DNA of 64,000 nucleotides from Hoskinsella mucinilytica (GTDB lineage Bacteria > Bacillota_I > Bacilli_A > Erysipelotrichales > Erysipelotrichaceae), in NCBI RefSeq assembly GCF_045223415.1, contig NZ_JBEQZJ010000003.1, positions 51,895 to 115,894 of the forward strand. Direction: 5' to 3'. Below, one piece after another: positions 17,489-24,257 of this stretch (position 1 is the stretch's first letter; each line of letters opens with the position of its first letter). The translations under genes and the position numbers were made by a program. The notes beneath the pieces were generated by a model. It was given only the letters and a program-made list of their open reading frames with translations, did not search any database and had not been told where the DNA came from.

Positions 17489-17726
17489 AAGAATTCTTGT
17501 GGAGGTGTACGTACCGATCGTGCAGCTTCGATTTGACGCTTATTTTCCATTGGAAGCTACCTTGTATGAATGTACGCAAGCTTGCGTGGAATACATAAAA
17601 AAGAAAAGATGCTATCATCAGGCGATAAGCTATCTTTATCATGTACAAACAGATTGCATATTAGCATGTGATCAAATCGTAAAAGACTGTGGCCTGTTTA
17701 CCGGCTCACAAATCATACTATTGTAA
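17481..17726 (+). CDS. esaB: YukD/EsaB ubiquitin-like T7SS protein
   Basis: The 81-residue protein fits the YukD/EsaB ubiquitin-like fold: two leading beta strands (ILVEVYVPIVQLRFDAYFP), a helix (LYECTQACVEYIKKK) and the closing strand motif CGLFTGSQIILL, comparable to the DCGITNGDRLEIL ending of YukD. GGAGG lies nine bases upstream and the gene overlaps essC by eight bases. EsaB is a cytosolic component or regulator of T7SSb. The match is by pattern and context, as these proteins diverge quickly. Confidence 0.85.
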   Translation: MDERILVEVYVPIVQLRFDAYFPLEATLYECTQACVEYIKKKRCYHQAISYLYHVQTDCILACDQIVKDCGLFTGSQIILL

Positions 17727-17738
17727 GGAGGTACTCTT

Positions 17739-18041
17739 ATGAGTATAAAAATTAATGTAGACTATCAAAGACTAGAATCAAGTGCTTCAAGAATCGAACA
17801 ACAGGCTGATGCCTATGAACAAAGATATCGCCATCTATTTCAGAGCGTAGACACAATGAAACAAGGATGGCAAGGAAAAGATAATCTTTCTTTTACAAGT
17901 CAAATCAGAGGATTTGAAACTGATTTTGTGAAAATGGTTACGTTAATGCGACAATATGCACAATTCTTAAGACAAAGTGCAACCATTTATCAGAAAACAC
18001 AGCAGGAACGTGCTGATATGGCACGTCGTTTAACAAATTAA
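17739..18041 (+). CDS. WXG100 protein (EsxA-like T7SS substrate)
   Basis: The protein has 100 residues in two helices with the WQG turn at about residue 45 (MKQGWQGKDNLSF), the WXG100 signature and normal length. It lacks a signal peptide. EsxA-type proteins are exported as helical-hairpin dimers and are needed for secretion. The C-terminus has a YxxxQ-like helix (SATIYQKTQQERADMARR) in the place of the YxxxD/E signal. It has an AAGGAGG site and follows yukD by 12 bases. Confidence 0.93.
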   Translation: MSIKINVDYQRLESSASRIEQQADAYEQRYRHLFQSVDTMKQGWQGKDNLSFTSQIRGFETDFVKMVTLMRQYAQFLRQSATIYQKTQQERADMARRLTN

Positions 18042-18053
18042 GGAGGAACCATT

Positions 18054-18353
18054 ATGGAAATCATGAACATATCTTTAAATAATGTCACCACCTGCGCAAA
18101 TCAAATTCGACAGGACAATGAACAGCTATACTCAAATTTACAAGAGATATCAGCGGTAATGACACAATTGGCGGGTTTTTGGCAAAGTCCTGCAAGTGAA
18201 ACGATAAGACAACGTTTTCAAGCAATGTTACCGTCTTTTGATAATTACCGTACCATCATTGATTCTTACGCAAAATTTCTCGACTCTACTGTCCTCACTT
18301 ATCAAACGATGGAACAGCAACTGAATGCAGAAGCTGACACCTTCAAACGCTGA
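18054..18353 (+). CDS. WXG100-like protein with WxS turn
   Basis: The 99-residue protein is a second WXG100-family helical hairpin, in which the turn reads GFWQSPASE, with serine replacing glycine. The rest follows the family (NQIRQDNEQLYSNL in helix 1, RFQAMLPSFDNYRTIIDSYA in helix 2). A strong AAGGAGG site precedes it. It may pair with the first WXG100 protein or act as a targeting partner of the effector at 18540-19439. Confidence 0.85.
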   Translation: MEIMNISLNNVTTCANQIRQDNEQLYSNLQEISAVMTQLAGFWQSPASETIRQRFQAMLPSFDNYRTIIDSYAKFLDSTVLTYQTMEQQLNAEADTFKR

Positions 18354-18528
18354 CCAGATTCATACCTACCTGAAACAATTGGATGTTATTCTTCAATATC
18401 TAAATAAAGTGGCAAACAGCAGTACTGTTTGTTGCTCATCAAAAGAGCTTCCCTATGTAAGGAATCATATTGATTCTATGAAACAAAATATCAAGGAGCA
18501 ATCGTATATCTGTGAACAATTGTTATAA
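18325..18528 (+). CDS. Small helical protein, possible effector-targeting factor
   Basis: The 67-residue ORF overlaps the WXG-like gene by 29 bases in another frame and encodes a mostly helical protein (ADQIHTYLKQLDVILQYLNKV… SMKQNIKEQSYICEQLL). No good ribosome binding site is seen, so it may depend on coupling. Small helical proteins encoded just before LXG-type effectors act as export partners in T7SSb. That is a contextual inference; I do not recognise its family. Confidence 0.5.
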   Translation: MQKLTPSNADQIHTYLKQLDVILQYLNKVANSSTVCCSSKELPYVRNHIDSMKQNIKEQSYICEQLL

Positions 18529-18539
18529 TTTTATACGAT

Positions 18540-19439
18540 ATGCTGAACGTAAATACTGGAGAACTTCAGCAGGCTCTAAAACTTTGTTATCAAACGACTT
18601 CCCAAGTACAAACCTTAAGCAGTTGTTTTTATGAATGGAGACTAAATCAAAAAACTAAGCAATTAAGTTATGCATTAGAACAACTCCAACACTTTTATCA
18701 GGATTCCATTGAAGCATATGAAGCAATTGAATCAAATGTAATGCATGCGATGCAAACCATGATTCCACTTGTATCCAAAATCTTTTCTTATCAAGATGAA
18801 GAAGAGAAGACACCTCCCTTTTGGACCACCTCGTTTAAAACAGGTAAAACATATTCAAGATTTCATCATTCCTTTCGCAGTGATAAGTCCTTGCAGGACT
18901 ATATGAAAAACGGTGCCTGTGTCGGTATATTTGGCAGTTTTCATGCACTTGAATGGAAAGCAGAAAAGAACATGAAATACATGGATATGGAAGGCCGCAT
19001 TGATTTAGGAAATCTGGAAGCTGGTGGAGATGCTAAGATCCAATTGTTTGAAGATGATGCTTTCGCACCATCCCTTCATTTGGAAGGTAAGGTTATTGGA
19101 AGTCTTGGAGAAGCAAAGGCAACCGTTGGTTTAGGTACATCAAATTTACATATAGATGCTGAAGCTACAGGTCGAGTTGGTGTGGCAAAAGCAGAAGGTG
19201 AAATTACCATTAATAAAGAGGAATTTACTGTAAAAGGAGAAGTAGGTGTTGCGGCATTACAAGGCGATATCAAAGGTAGTTTTAATTTCTTTGGCGCAAA
19301 GGTAACGATCACTGGTGAAGGCGAATTAGGATCAGCAGGGTTAGGAGCAGAGTTTTCCAGCAAGGAAGGGGAGCTAGAGTTTGGAGGAAAAGCATCATTT
19401 TTGGCGGGTATTGGTCTGAAGGTTAAAGTTGAATATTGA
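18540..19439 (+). CDS. Putative T7SS effector with helical N-terminus and Gly-rich beta repeats
   Basis: The protein has 299 residues. The first 90 or so are helical and WXG/LXG-like in character (LQQALKLCYQTTSQVQTL… HFYQDSIEAYEAIESNVMHAM). From about residue 125 the sequence becomes short alternating beta strands rich in Gly, Ala, Glu and Lys (KVIGSLGEAKATVGLGTSNL, GRVGVAKAEGEITI, GEGELGSAGLGAEF), ending KASFLAGIGLKVKVEY. The alternation suggests amphipathic strands, as in a beta sheet or barrel. It lies between WXG-like proteins and a DUF4176 gene, where T7SS effectors usually sit. No enzymatic motif is seen and no immunity gene is obvious. The start lacks a ribosome binding site and follows the previous stop by 11 bases. 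Confidence 0.55.
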   Translation: MLNVNTGELQQALKLCYQTTSQVQTLSSCFYEWRLNQKTKQLSYALEQLQHFYQDSIEAYEAIESNVMHAMQTMIPLVSKIFSYQDEEEKTPPFWTTSFKTGKTYSRFHHSFRSDKSLQDYMKNGACVGIFGSFHALEWKAEKNMKYMDMEGRIDLGNLEAGGDAKIQLFEDDAFAPSLHLEGKVIGSLGEAKATVGLGTSNLHIDAEATGRVGVAKAEGEITINKEEFTVKGEVGVAALQGDIKGSFNFFGAKVTITGEGELGSAGLGAEFSSKEGELEFGGKASFLAGIGLKVKVEY

Positions 19440-19463
19440 AAAAGAGATAAATGAGGAGCATAT

Positions 19464-19760
19464 ATGAGAAAACAAACATTAGCACATATTTTACCATTAG
19501 GTTCTATTGTAACCTTAAAACAAGGGACAAAGAAGGTCATGATCATTGGTCGATGTCAAAAAAATCAAGCAACCGGTATCGATTATGATTATTCATCCTG
19601 TTACTATCCTGAGGGTGTTTTAAATCCACAGGAACTGTTTCTTTTCCAACAGGAAGATATCGATAAAGTATATTACATCGGTATGCAAGATGGAGAAGAA
19701 TTTGCATTTCGTGATTTTATGGAACAACAACTTACCTCTATGGGTATGTTAGAAGATTGA
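19464..19760 (+). CDS. DUF4176 protein (T7SS accessory)
   Basis: The 98-residue protein shows the DUF4176 pattern: LPLGSIVTLKQGTKKVMIIGR, then IDYDYSSCYYPEGVL and NQEDIDKVYYIG-like spacing. DUF4176 genes are found in Firmicute T7SS and LXG-effector loci, where they are linked with effector export. Here it follows the putative effector by 24 bases with a GAGGAG site, and a terminator comes next. That makes it the last gene of the operon and a good chaperone candidate for the effector. Confidence 0.85.
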   Translation: MRKQTLAHILPLGSIVTLKQGTKKVMIIGRCQKNQATGIDYDYSSCYYPEGVLNPQELFLFQQEDIDKVYYIGMQDGEEFAFRDFMEQQLTSMGMLED

Positions 19761-19765
19761 TCAAA

Positions 19766-19797
19766 AAAAGAAGATATCGGATAGATATCTTCTTTTG
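19766..19797 (+). terminator. Terminator of the T7SS operon
   Basis: GAAGATATC (19770-19778) pairs with GATATCTTC (19784-19792) across a five-base loop; A and T runs flank it, so it may also serve the converging HD-domain gene. Confidence 0.85.
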
Positions 19798-19801
19798 CGT
19801 C

Positions 19802-20353
19802 TTAACGTAGGATGGAAATTAAAGCCATAAAATAGAAAGAAACATGTGATGCTTTTAGCTTACGCCCACTTTGTAATAGCATTTCACTTACTGCACAATA
19901 TTTATCCACTGCCTGTACGACCCAACCTTCTTTGGTTTTAGGACAATGAATGGTCATTGGCCACATATGATGAACGATACAATCCTCCATTACTGGATTA
20001 ATACTACATGCTTTCTTTGCATTATCCAATGCTATTTGCGGATGGATAGAACAATGTCTTCCTTCCATAGGACGTGTTTCTTTTTCACGCCAATCATAGA
20101 AATACAGATCATGAAGTAAACCGGCTCTTGCAATACTATAAGCATCAAGATGGAATCTTCTTGCTAATAAAAAGCTATAATAAGAAACATTCAAAGAATG
20201 TTGAAAACGACTTGTTTTTAAATGTTGAGAAAACTCTTTCAGACCTTGAACATCTTCAATATCGATCAAATCTTTGATACAATCCAGATATTCATTTGCT
20301 AATATACAGTTTTCATTGTCTAAATCCACTCTTGAAAATATAGCTTTTTCCAT
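19802..20353 (-). CDS. HD-domain phosphohydrolase-like protein
   Basis: The 183-residue protein has an HD domain: first His in RFQHSLNVSYYS, the HD pair in AGLLHDLYFYDW, further His (GRHCSIHPQIA) and the late Asp (AVDKYCAVSEML). HD proteins are metal-dependent phosphohydrolases acting on nucleotides or cyclic nucleotides; the substrate here is unknown. I place the start at 20353 (AGAGAGG upstream). An open frame runs further upstream into AT-rich DNA, but has no better start. It is transcribed divergently from the NdpA-like gene. Confidence 0.8.
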   Translation of the reverse strand: MEKAIFSRVDLDNENCILANEYLDCIKDLIDIEDVQGLKEFSQHLKTSRFQHSLNVSYYSFLLARRFHLDAYSIARAGLLHDLYFYDWREKETRPMEGRHCSIHPQIALDNAKKACSINPVMEDCIVHHMWPMTIHCPKTKEGWVVQAVDKYCAVSEMLLQSGRKLKASHVSFYFMALISILR

Positions 20354-20407
20354 TTCATCAGCCTCTCTAGCACTCTCGCTAATATTTATTGTAACATATT
20401 TATAGAA

Positions 20408-20423
20408 AAAATCATGTGATTTT
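20408..20423. promoter_or_regulatory. 16-bp palindrome in a divergent promoter region
   Basis: AAAATCA and TGATTTT flank TG in the AT-rich 168-bp gap between the HD gene and the NdpA-like gene. It may be an operator. No clear promoter boxes were placed with confidence. Confidence 0.3.
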
Positions 20424-20521
20424 GTTGTGATTTTTATAAAATAATACAATTTTATATTTACTGGAATTTTTTTTTGAAATAAGGTATGATTATCGAGATG
20501 AAAATGGAAAAGAGGATATAG

Positions 20522-21517
20522 ATGGAACTGGAAAAAAGCATTGTTCATATTTTGGATTGTGAGCATAATACCTTTATACCTAGCTCACGCTGTATGCAGG
20601 ATATGAGTGAAGAAATTGCGAAAATGATCGAGACCAAGGCAAATAAGGTATTTGCCAGTACAAAGAAAAAAGCAGCCCATTTCAAAGAGGGCAGTATTGT
20701 GAAAAATTGGATAGAAAATTATACAGCATCCTTATTGAGTTTTGAGGAACTAAGTGAAAAGCTTGCGAAGCATATGTTTGATTTAAAAATGAAACACGGT
20801 ATTTATGAGGGAAGCGATTTCATGGTCGCTAGTATCTTACAAGAAGGAAGAAGATATCTTTTGATATTGGATAATGGTTATCAAAGTGGATTAACTCATC
20901 ATCTTCTACAAGAAGATCAAATATATAATGAATTGATTTCTTATCGTACTCTGTTATCTTCTAATTTAACGAGTAAGGATCGTGCTGCTTTGATAGAATG
21001 CAGTGATCTAAGCATTCATTGTGTTGAAAATAAAGTAGAAATCGAAGCGCAAAAGGTAAATTTTTTATCAGAACTCATCTTGCAATGTACGACCCAAGCA
21101 AGTTATGTAGAGGCAGTAAAAGCCATTACAAAAACAGTTGAAGAAGTGAAGGATAAATACGATATCCAAGAAGTCAATTTGATACCGAAAATGAAAAGCA
21201 TTGTAAAAGATAGTGTGGAACAACAAAAAGATATTGATATGGAAGAAATTGCCAGTGTTTTGTTTGAATCACAACCATTAGCAAAAATGGATTTTAAAGA
21301 AGAAATCAAAAATCAAGGTATTCATGAAAAAATCGATGTGGAATATATGAAACCAAGAAAAAGTGAAAAAGTACAAAAGATCAAAACAGATAATGGGATT
21401 GAAATCATTATCCCGGTTGATTATATGAATTCAAAAGACTATATCGAATTTGTTACACAAAGTGATGGTACCATCAGCATTCAGTTAAAAAACATAGCAC
21501 ATATCACAAGTAAATAA
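20522..21517 (+). CDS. Nucleoid-associated protein, NdpA/YejK-like
   Basis: The 331-residue protein fits the nucleoid-associated NdpA (YejK/37-kDa) family: an early IVHILDCEHNTFIPS, then VASILQEGRRYLLILDNGYQ, and a C-terminal domain (NGIEIIIPVDYMNSKDYIEF). These proteins bind the nucleoid; their precise role is not settled. AAGAGG precedes ATG 20522. It stands alone between a divergent gene and a bidirectional terminator. Confidence 0.75.
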   Translation: MELEKSIVHILDCEHNTFIPSSRCMQDMSEEIAKMIETKANKVFASTKKKAAHFKEGSIVKNWIENYTASLLSFEELSEKLAKHMFDLKMKHGIYEGSDFMVASILQEGRRYLLILDNGYQSGLTHHLLQEDQIYNELISYRTLLSSNLTSKDRAALIECSDLSIHCVENKVEIEAQKVNFLSELILQCTTQASYVEAVKAITKTVEEVKDKYDIQEVNLIPKMKSIVKDSVEQQKDIDMEEIASVLFESQPLAKMDFKEEIKNQGIHEKIDVEYMKPRKSEKVQKIKTDNGIEIIIPVDYMNSKDYIEFVTQSDGTISIQLKNIAHITSK

Positions 21518-21520
21518 AAA

Positions 21521-21557
21521 ATGACCCGCTTTATCACTTTGATAACGGGTCTTGTTT
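21521..21557. terminator. Bidirectional terminator
   Basis: GACCCG (21523-21528) pairs with CGGGTC (21546-21551), with an inner ATCA/TGAT stem. T runs lie on both sides, ending the NdpA-like gene and the converging NifU-like gene. Confidence 0.85.
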
Positions 21558-21566
21558 TATATTGGA

Positions 21567-21800
21567 TCATTCTGGTGCAACTGCAACACCAACCACACCT
21601 TCAACTTCATCTAATAGGATCGCCTCAATGCCATCTTTGATGGTATCATCCAAGGCAAAACATCCCATACATGCTCCTAACATGCGAACAGTAACAATAC
21701 CATCCTCGAAAGAAACAAATTCTACATCACCGCCATCACGCTGTATGTATGGACGGATCTTTTCAATCACGTGCTTAATTTCTTCAATTTTTGTTTGCAT
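21567..21800 (-). CDS. NifU C-terminal-like Fe-S scaffold protein
   Basis: The 77-residue protein is a stand-alone NifU-like domain: VIEKIRPYIQRDGGDVEFVSFEDGI-type start and the CxxC metal-binding motif in LGACMGCFALDDTIKDGIEAIL. Such proteins carry Fe-S clusters for transfer to target enzymes. The length is normal for Firmicute YutI/NfuA-like proteins. It lies 14 bases downstream of the DUF212 gene and is probably co-transcribed with it. Confidence 0.92.
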   Translation of the reverse strand: MQTKIEEIKHVIEKIRPYIQRDGGDVEFVSFEDGIVTVRMLGACMGCFALDDTIKDGIEAILLDEVEGVVGVAVAPE

Positions 21801-21814
21801 GATATCCCTTCCTT

Positions 21815-22273
21815 CTAAATATGAAGCAACTCATATAGAACAAGAGCAACCAATATACCAAGTAATATGCCGCCTAATACTTCGATGAATTTGTGGCCAA
21901 GCACACTTTTGATTTTTTCCTGATAGATTGGATCAGAAAATTTCAAACCTTTTAAAGTTTCCAGATCGCTGATCAACTGTTTCGTCAACTGAATATTTTT
22001 ACCAGCATAATAACGAACATTTGTTGCATCATAGATGACGATAAAACTGAATACACAGGTTATCGCAAAAAATGTTGAATCAAACCCTTCACTCATACCA
22101 ATGGCAATGGTCAAAGCACTAACCGTGCTACTGTGTGAGCTAGGAAAGCCTCCACAGGCAATACATTGATGTACATCAAATTTCTTTGTTCTCAAATATA
22201 AGACAAAGGGCTTTAACACCTGTGCTAGTACATTTGCTAAAAGTGCGGCCAACAAAGGGTATATAGAACTCAT
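21815..22273 (-). CDS. DUF212 / divergent PAP2-family membrane protein
   Basis: The 152-residue protein has the DUF212 (YuiD-like) features: N-terminal LAALLANVLAQVLKP, the GGFPSSHSSTVSALT motif resembling the phosphatase SxxxxH motif of PAP2 enzymes, and the C-terminal LGHKFIEVLGGILLGILVA. About four TM segments are visible. The activity is unproven in the family, but a lipid phosphate phosphatase is suspected. A GAGGTGAC-type site precedes the start. Confidence 0.88.
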   Translation of the reverse strand: MSSIYPLLAALLANVLAQVLKPFVLYLRTKKFDVHQCIACGGFPSSHSSTVSALTIAIGMSEGFDSTFFAITCVFSFIVIYDATNVRYYAGKNIQLTKQLISDLETLKGLKFSDPIYQEKIKSVLGHKFIEVLGGILLGILVALVLYELLHI

Positions 22274-22383
22274 AGTGTCACCTCAAACCATGCGAGATAG
22301 GAAAAATTCCATCTGGCACTTATTATTATAACACATAAAAGCGAAGATATGATATAATAAACCCGATGAAATGAGGTGAAGCC

Positions 22384-22734
22384 GTGCAGTATATGATTGG
22401 AAGTGTGGTTGAAGGTGTCGTTACTGGGATAAAACCATATGGAGCTTTTGTTTATCTAGACAGTAAGCATACTGGTTTGATCCATATCTCAGAAATAAGT
22501 GAACGCTTTGTACGTGATGTGCATACGTATGTAAATGTTAATCAGCGTGTAAAGGTTAAAATTCTGGATGTGGATGAAGATGGCACGCACTTTAAGCTGT
22601 CACTGAAGGCATTACAGCCGCAAAAGGCAAGGAGCATGAGAAAACGAATTACGCATGAATTGCCTGAGATGAAAATCGGTTTTGCTTCCTTGCAGGAAAA
22701 ACTGGATGGCTGGATCAAAGATGCCATTCAATAG
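22384..22734 (+). CDS. S1-domain RNA-binding protein (YugI/CvfD-like)
   Basis: The 116-residue protein starts with a complete S1 domain (residues 3-72: GSVVEGVVTGIKPYGAFVYL, HTGLIHISEIS, VKVKILDVDEDGTHFKLSLK) and has a basic tail. It matches general stress protein 13 (YugI/CvfD), a ribosome-associated S1 protein. I keep GTG 22384 because GAGGTGA lies six bases upstream; ATG 22393 is too far from it. TATAAT at 22353-22358 may be its -10 box. It precedes pgi by 14 bases. Confidence 0.88.
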   Translation: MQYMIGSVVEGVVTGIKPYGAFVYLDSKHTGLIHISEISERFVRDVHTYVNVNQRVKVKILDVDEDGTHFKLSLKALQPQKARSMRKRITHELPEMKIGFASLQEKLDGWIKDAIQ

Positions 22735-22748
22735 AAGGAGGAACAAAC

Positions 22749-24023
22749 ATGATGAAGTTGGATTTAACACATGCTTTATTGAAGGAAGACGTTTTTGCTT
22801 ATCAGGATGCAGTAAGCAAATGTCATGAAGAACTCATCAATAAGACATGTAAAGGGAATGACTTTACTGGCTGGGTAGAATGGCCAAACAACTATGATAA
22901 AGAAGAGTTTGACCGTATCAAAAAAACAGCAAAGGAAATCCGTGAAAAAAGCGAAGTATTCATTGTATGTGGTATTGGCGGTTCTTATTTGGGAAGTCGT
23001 GCCGCAATCGAAATGATCAAGGGCTTATATAACAAAGATAAAGTAGAAATTATCTTTATGGGAAATACTTTCTCAAGTAGTTATATTTCTAATGTTATGG
23101 AATATATCAAAGATAAAGAAGTTTGTGTAAATGTAATTTCAAAATCTGGTACTACTACAGAAACAGCACTTGCTTTCCGTCTTTTGAAACAATTTATGGA
23201 AGAAAAATACGGAAAAGAAGAAGCAAGCAAACGTATTGTGGCAACTACCGATAAAGCTAGAGGAACGCTGAAGACGATTGCAGATAAGGAAGGCTATGAA
23301 ACATTCGTTATTCCTGATGATATCGGTGGAAGATTTTCTGTCATTACTCCTGTTGGTTTATTCCCAATTGCAGTCGCAGGTATCGATATCGATGCTATTA
23401 TGAATGGTCTATCAAAAGGGTATGAAGATTTTAAGGATGCTGATTTGCATAAAAACATTGCGTATCAGTATGCAGTTGCACGTCGTATTTTAGAAAATCA
23501 GGGTAAAGATGTAGAGATGCTGGTATCTTACGAACCTCAGATGGTCATGGTAGCAGAGTGGTGGAAACAATTATTCGGTGAGAGTGAAGGCAAGGAAGAA
23601 AAGGGAAATCTTCCAACCAGTGCAAATTTCTCAACCGATCTTCATTCACTGGGACAATTTATCCAACAAGGGAAAAAAGTTCTATATGAAACATTGGTAT
23701 TGGTTGATCAACCTGATGCTGATTTAGAATTCCCAAGTGATCCTGATAATGCAGATGGAATGAATTATTTAAGTGGTAAGAGTGTCGATTGGGTCAACAA
23801 AATGGCTTGTAAAGGCACATTAGAGGCACATGAGGTAACAGGAAATGTACCAAATATTTTGATTACATTGCCTGATATGAGTGCTGAAACTTTTGGTTAC
23901 ATGTGTTATTTCTTCTTCAAGGCTTGTGCAATTAGTGTTGCAATGTTGGATGTGAATCCATTTGATCAACCAGGAGTAGAAGTATATAAAAAGAATATGT
24001 TCCGTTTATTAGGTAAAAACTAA
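22749..24023 (+). CDS. pgi: Glucose-6-phosphate isomerase
   Basis: The 424-residue enzyme interconverts glucose 6-phosphate and fructose 6-phosphate in glycolysis. Family marks are VCGIGGSYLGSRAAIEMI, the sugar-phosphate loop SKSGTTTETALAFR, DDIGGRFSVITPVGL, and the HSLGQFIQQG segment. The length is typical of the short Firmicute form (about 450). AAGGAGG lies seven bases before the ATG. It probably shares an operon with the S1 gene, and a terminator follows. Confidence 0.97.
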   Translation: MMKLDLTHALLKEDVFAYQDAVSKCHEELINKTCKGNDFTGWVEWPNNYDKEEFDRIKKTAKEIREKSEVFIVCGIGGSYLGSRAAIEMIKGLYNKDKVEIIFMGNTFSSSYISNVMEYIKDKEVCVNVISKSGTTTETALAFRLLKQFMEEKYGKEEASKRIVATTDKARGTLKTIADKEGYETFVIPDDIGGRFSVITPVGLFPIAVAGIDIDAIMNGLSKGYEDFKDADLHKNIAYQYAVARRILENQGKDVEMLVSYEPQMVMVAEWWKQLFGESEGKEEKGNLPTSANFSTDLHSLGQFIQQGKKVLYETLVLVDQPDADLEFPSDPDNADGMNYLSGKSVDWVNKMACKGTLEAHEVTGNVPNILITLPDMSAETFGYMCYFFFKACAISVAMLDVNPFDQPGVEVYKKNMFRLLGKN

Positions 24024-24025
24024 AG

Positions 24026-24064
24026 CAAAAGGCTATGATTCATTTATAGAATCAAGCCTTTTTT
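24026..24064 (+). terminator. Terminator after pgi
   Basis: AAAAGGCTatGATTC (24027-24041) pairs with GAATCaAGCCTTTT (24049-24062), followed by T residues. The remaining bases up to ppdK hold the ppdK promoter and cre site. Confidence 0.8.
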
Positions 24065-24183
24065 CATGCTTGAGCATAAATAGGAGGAAAGCAAACATAG
24101 AATCATAACAGGTGATGATATGAGCTAGATATCGTAAGGTAATAATTAATTTTATGGAAAAATGAAAAATATAAAAATAGCAC

Positions 24184-24212
24184 TGGTCATATGAGTAAGA
24201 ATATAGTATAAT
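24184..24212 (+). promoter_or_regulatory. Probable ppdK promoter
   Basis: A perfect -10 box TATAAT at 24207-24212 is preceded 17 bases upstream by a weak -35 (TGGTCA, 24184-24189). The predicted start is near 24219, about 40 bases before the ppdK start. Confidence 0.6.
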
Positions 24213-24225
24213 AGTAACAACGAAA

Positions 24226-24239
24226 TGTAACCGATTACA
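24226..24239. promoter_or_regulatory. CcpA catabolite-responsive element (cre)
   Basis: TGTAACCGATTACA matches the cre consensus TGWAANCGNTNWCA at every defined position. It lies 14 bases after the -10 box, just past the predicted transcript start. In this position CcpA usually represses. This suggests that ppdK is glucose-repressed. Confidence 0.75.
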
Positions 24240-24257
24240 TTAGAGGAGGAATGCTTA

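Noticed and set aside
19076..19546. 156-codon open frame on the minus strand, rich in Pro, Ser and Ala
   Set aside because: It is the shadow of the Gly/Ala/Glu-rich repeats of the putative effector, with no ribosome binding site and low-complexity composition.
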